Made by a program: the position numbers and the translations under genes | From: Gammaproteobacteria bacterium | GTDB taxonomy: Bacteria > Pseudomonadota > Gammaproteobacteria > Steroidobacterales > GCA-2729495 | DNA: 12,256 nucleotides | Assembly (NCBI GenBank): GCA_023383735.1 | Contig: JAHDYN010000021.1 | Coordinates: 1 to 12,256, forward strand | Direction of reading: 5' to 3' | The notes under the pieces: model-generated | The model's input: the letters and a program-made list of their open reading frames with translations, nothing else | Databases searched by the model: none | Told to the model about the DNA's origin: nothing | Shown: piece after piece, positions 11,562 through 12,256 of the stretch | Layout: the number at the start of each line of letters is the position of its first letter | Numbering within the stretch: the stretch's first letter is position 1

Positions 11562-12256
11562 GTTGACCGGACTCGTATTGGCTGTGCTGTGGTTGTTGCC
11601 GGGCGCCGGGCTTGTCGGCACGGCAAACGCTGCAGAAGATGCTGTGGGGATCGTGGCCGAGTACCGGCCGGCATCCGCCCGGTTCAAGTTCGGCCGCAAT
11701 GGCAAAGACCAGGTGCCGGTACGTATCGGTGCGATGGTGATGGTGGGCGATTCGATCGATCTGCCGGCTGGTGCGGCCGTTATCGTCCAGCAGCGTGACG
11801 GACAGCGCCTCGAGTTCAGCGGGCCGGGTCGTTTCGAGGTGCCTGCTGCGCCACCCCTCGGCAAGGTCTCGGCGATCTTTCGTTCCATCTCGGCGGTGTT
11901 CGATGATGAATATCGCCTTGCCGGCACGGCCGCCTCGCGCAGTGGCGAGGATTGCGGCGGCAGCGATACCGAAGTGCGTGCAATCGAGGTACCGATACTC
12001 ACGGGTGCACCCGCCGTCGTGGCCGGTGAACGCGACCTGCCCCTGACATGGATCGGAGGCTGTACGCCCTTCAGCATCAATCTGCAGGCAGCAGATGGCC
12101 GCAGTCTCTATCGCGAGTCGGTGGAAGGGCGTCAGGTGCGCCTCGATGATGTACCGCTGAAGATCGGGCGCTACACCATCACCATTTCAGATGCCACGGG
12201 GCTCGAGTTCCGCGGCACCGTCGAGGCCGTTGCCGCGGCGCCGAAGCTGCCGGCAG
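11554..12256 (+). CDS. secreted FecR-like protein, N-terminal part
   Basis: Partial gene running off the right edge; 234 residues are visible. A signal peptide (about 1-26, ending GTANA) is followed by a FecR-type periplasmic domain: VPVRIGAMVMVGDSIDLPAGAAVIVQQRDGQ, then LEFSGPGRFEVP (about residues 54-98). A second beta-rich region (about 140-225) with PILTGAPAVVAGERDLPLTWIGG and YTITISDATG looks like an Ig-like or carbohydrate/protein-binding module. It lacks an N-terminal membrane anchor other than the signal peptide, so it is likely periplasmic rather than a classical sigma-regulator FecR. FecR-like genes are frequently found next to CHASE2 genes, and this one overlaps its CHASE2 partner by eight bases, so a joint sensor complex is a fair inference. 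What the pair senses cannot be told. Confidence 0.82.
   Translation, partial: MTRLTGLVLAVLWLLPGAGLVGTANAAEDAVGIVAEYRPASARFKFGRNGKDQVPVRIGAMVMVGDSIDLPAGAAVIVQQRDGQRLEFSGPGRFEVPAAPPLGKVSAIFRSISAVFDDEYRLAGTAASRSGEDCGGSDTEVRAIEVPILTGAPAVVAGERDLPLTWIGGCTPFSINLQAADGRSLYRESVEGRQVRLDDVPLKIGRYTITISDATGLEFRGTVEAVAAAPKLPA

Noticed and set aside
11538..12080. 180-codon minus-strand open frame opposite the FecR-like gene
   Set aside because: Ser/Pro/Arg-rich low-complexity product; the plus frame has a signal peptide and a strong ribosome site.
1..12256. Search for mobile elements, CRISPR arrays, tRNA genes or a defence system
   Set aside because: No transposase, integrase, regularly spaced repeats, tRNA-like cloverleaf or nuclease/helicase gene cluster was found.

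Overview
The window looks like a stretch of chromosome from a GC-rich proteobacterium, most likely a gammaproteobacterium. Three things point there: the cbpA-cbpM chaperone pair, an Mrp/ApbC-NfuA iron-sulfur pair behind an IscR-like palindrome, and a YeaR-type gene behind an NsrR-like dyad. No rRNA, tRNA, insertion sequence or CRISPR array is visible. Genes are tightly packed, with several 4-8 base stop/start overlaps. Long antisense open frames are common and are by-products of the GC-rich codon usage.

Left part (1-3408). The 5' end of an alpha/beta hydrolase gene (HGGG family) leaves the window on the minus strand. Divergent from it is a compact redox cluster: a membrane-anchored pentaheme cytochrome c (517-1194), a monoheme Tll0287-like/DUF3365 protein (1191-2048) and a small histidine-rich four-to-five-helix membrane protein that could bind heme b (2060-2521). 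A DUF2189 membrane protein follows, whose start is best placed at a GTG (2626-3408). Together the first three could form an electron path between the membrane and the periplasm. I do not recognise the combination as a named system.

Middle (3472-7751). Two unrelated class I SAM-dependent methyltransferase genes stand in tandem; the first is less GC-biased than its surroundings and may be acquired. They converge on a minus-strand gene for an exported protein with a lectin-like beta-sandwich region and a C-terminal OmpA peptidoglycan-binding domain. Divergent from that gene is cbpA-cbpM, a DnaJ-type co-chaperone and its modulator. cbpA probably starts at a TTG codon. The 214-base divergent intergenic region carries two neighbouring inverted repeats.

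Right part (7785-12256). On the minus strand lie an Mrp-type ATPase fused to a C-terminal DUF971 domain and, overlapping it by 8 bases, an NfuA-like Fe-S carrier. A perfect 25-base palindrome 20-44 bases upstream of the mrp start closely resembles the E. coli IscR type 1 site. Further upstream is a YeaR/DUF1971 gene, itself preceded by an NsrR-like 23-base dyad. The two Rrf2-type sites suggest this block answers to Fe-S status and nitric oxide. Divergent from the YeaR-like gene is a CHASE2 membrane protein without a visible output domain, overlapping by 8 bases a secreted FecR-like protein that runs off the right edge.
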